From Desulfobacterales bacterium (lineage in GTDB: Bacteria > Desulfobacterota > Desulfobacteria > Desulfobacterales > RPRI01), in NCBI GenBank assembly GCA_030689795.1, contig JAUYEO010000162.1, forward strand, positions 1 through 6,049: a DNA stretch of 6,049 nt, given 5' to 3'. The number at the start of each line of letters is the position of its first letter. The first letter of the stretch is position 1. Position numbers and translations under genes: made by a program. Below, piece after piece: positions 5,931-6,049 of the stretch. Under the pieces are notes generated by a model, which was given only the letters and a program-made list of their open reading frames with translations, was not told the origin of the DNA and made no database searches.

Positions 5931-6049
5931 TGATAATGAATATTATGTAAACTAATAAGAATAATTTTCATAAATCCGAATTAGTGCGACAAAGCCCTCC
6001 TCCAACTATCTCTTATGGGCCGTTACAAAATAACCATTATATTTCTGAC
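5931..6049. other. Non-coding right end of the window
   Basis: No gene is supported here. All three minus-strand frames are stopped. On the plus strand an ATG at 6015 opens 11 codons to the window edge (MGRYKITIIFL), which could be the start of a divergent gene, but it lacks a ribosome binding site and is too short to judge. Small symmetries are present: ACTAAT (5951-5956) with ATTAGT (5980-5985), GCCC (5994-5997) with GGGC (6017-6020), and GTTA (6022-6025) with TAAC (6031-6034). Confidence 0.4.

Noticed and set aside
5915..5990. Possible integron attC site at the end of the GC-rich island
   Set aside because: No RYYYAAC/GTTRRRY pair with the needed spacing was found on either strand.
5996..6005. 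Strong Shine-Dalgarno-like GGAGGAGGG on the minus strand
   Set aside because: The only close start, a TTG, is followed by a stop after three codons, so no gene uses it.
5984..6021. GTGCGAC on the plus strand, like the 5' end of a group II intron
   Set aside because: The five-to-seven base match is too short, and no domain V or maturase is visible before the window ends.

Overview
The window looks like ordinary bacterial chromosome with moderate-to-low GC. Every confident gene lies on the minus strand, so the coding order runs from the right end to the left: xseA, xseB, ispA, dxs, tlyA, then the start of an elongation factor G-like GTPase that is cut by the left edge. The block xseA-xseB-ispA-dxs-tlyA is an old gene neighbourhood also known from Bacillus subtilis, where ahrC and recN follow. 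Here an EF-G-like gene follows instead. The protein styles, the gene order with an EF-G-like neighbour and a dispersed-repeat-like element after dxs suggest a Gram-negative anaerobe, perhaps of the Desulfobacterota. That placement is an inference; no marker gene here proves it.

Layout. Bases 5782-6049 form the upstream region of the operon: an extended -10 promoter candidate very close to xseA, then an abrupt GC-rich island (about 5852-5930) set in very AT-rich DNA. xseA (4456-5781) and xseB (4216-4452) encode the two subunits of exonuclease VII. xseB overlaps ispA by four bases (ATGA). ispA (3302-4219) encodes a short-chain prenyl diphosphate synthase, probably C15. Fifteen bases further on, dxs (1403-3286) starts at a TTG with a clear ribosome binding site. 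After dxs lies a 142-166 base gap packed with inverted and tandem repeats. Then comes tlyA (499-1236), an rRNA 2'-O-methyltransferase, and after a 113-base gap the EF-G-like gene (1-385, partial).

Function. Dxs makes 1-deoxy-D-xylulose 5-phosphate, the entry metabolite of the MEP pathway and a precursor for thiamine and pyridoxal phosphate. IspA condenses the C5 products of that pathway into farnesyl diphosphate, which feeds undecaprenyl phosphate, quinones and other isoprenoids. Exonuclease VII degrades single-stranded DNA in repair. TlyA and the EF-G-like protein both concern the ribosome. The tight packing from xseA to dxs implies one transcript. tlyA may be on the same transcript, but the repeat-rich gap and the lack of a visible ribosome binding site leave its expression uncertain.

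I found no complete novel system. The least explained pieces are the GC-rich island at the right end, the tandem-octamer/inverted-repeat element after dxs, the stem-loop just upstream of tlyA, and the altered switch motif of the EF-G-like protein.
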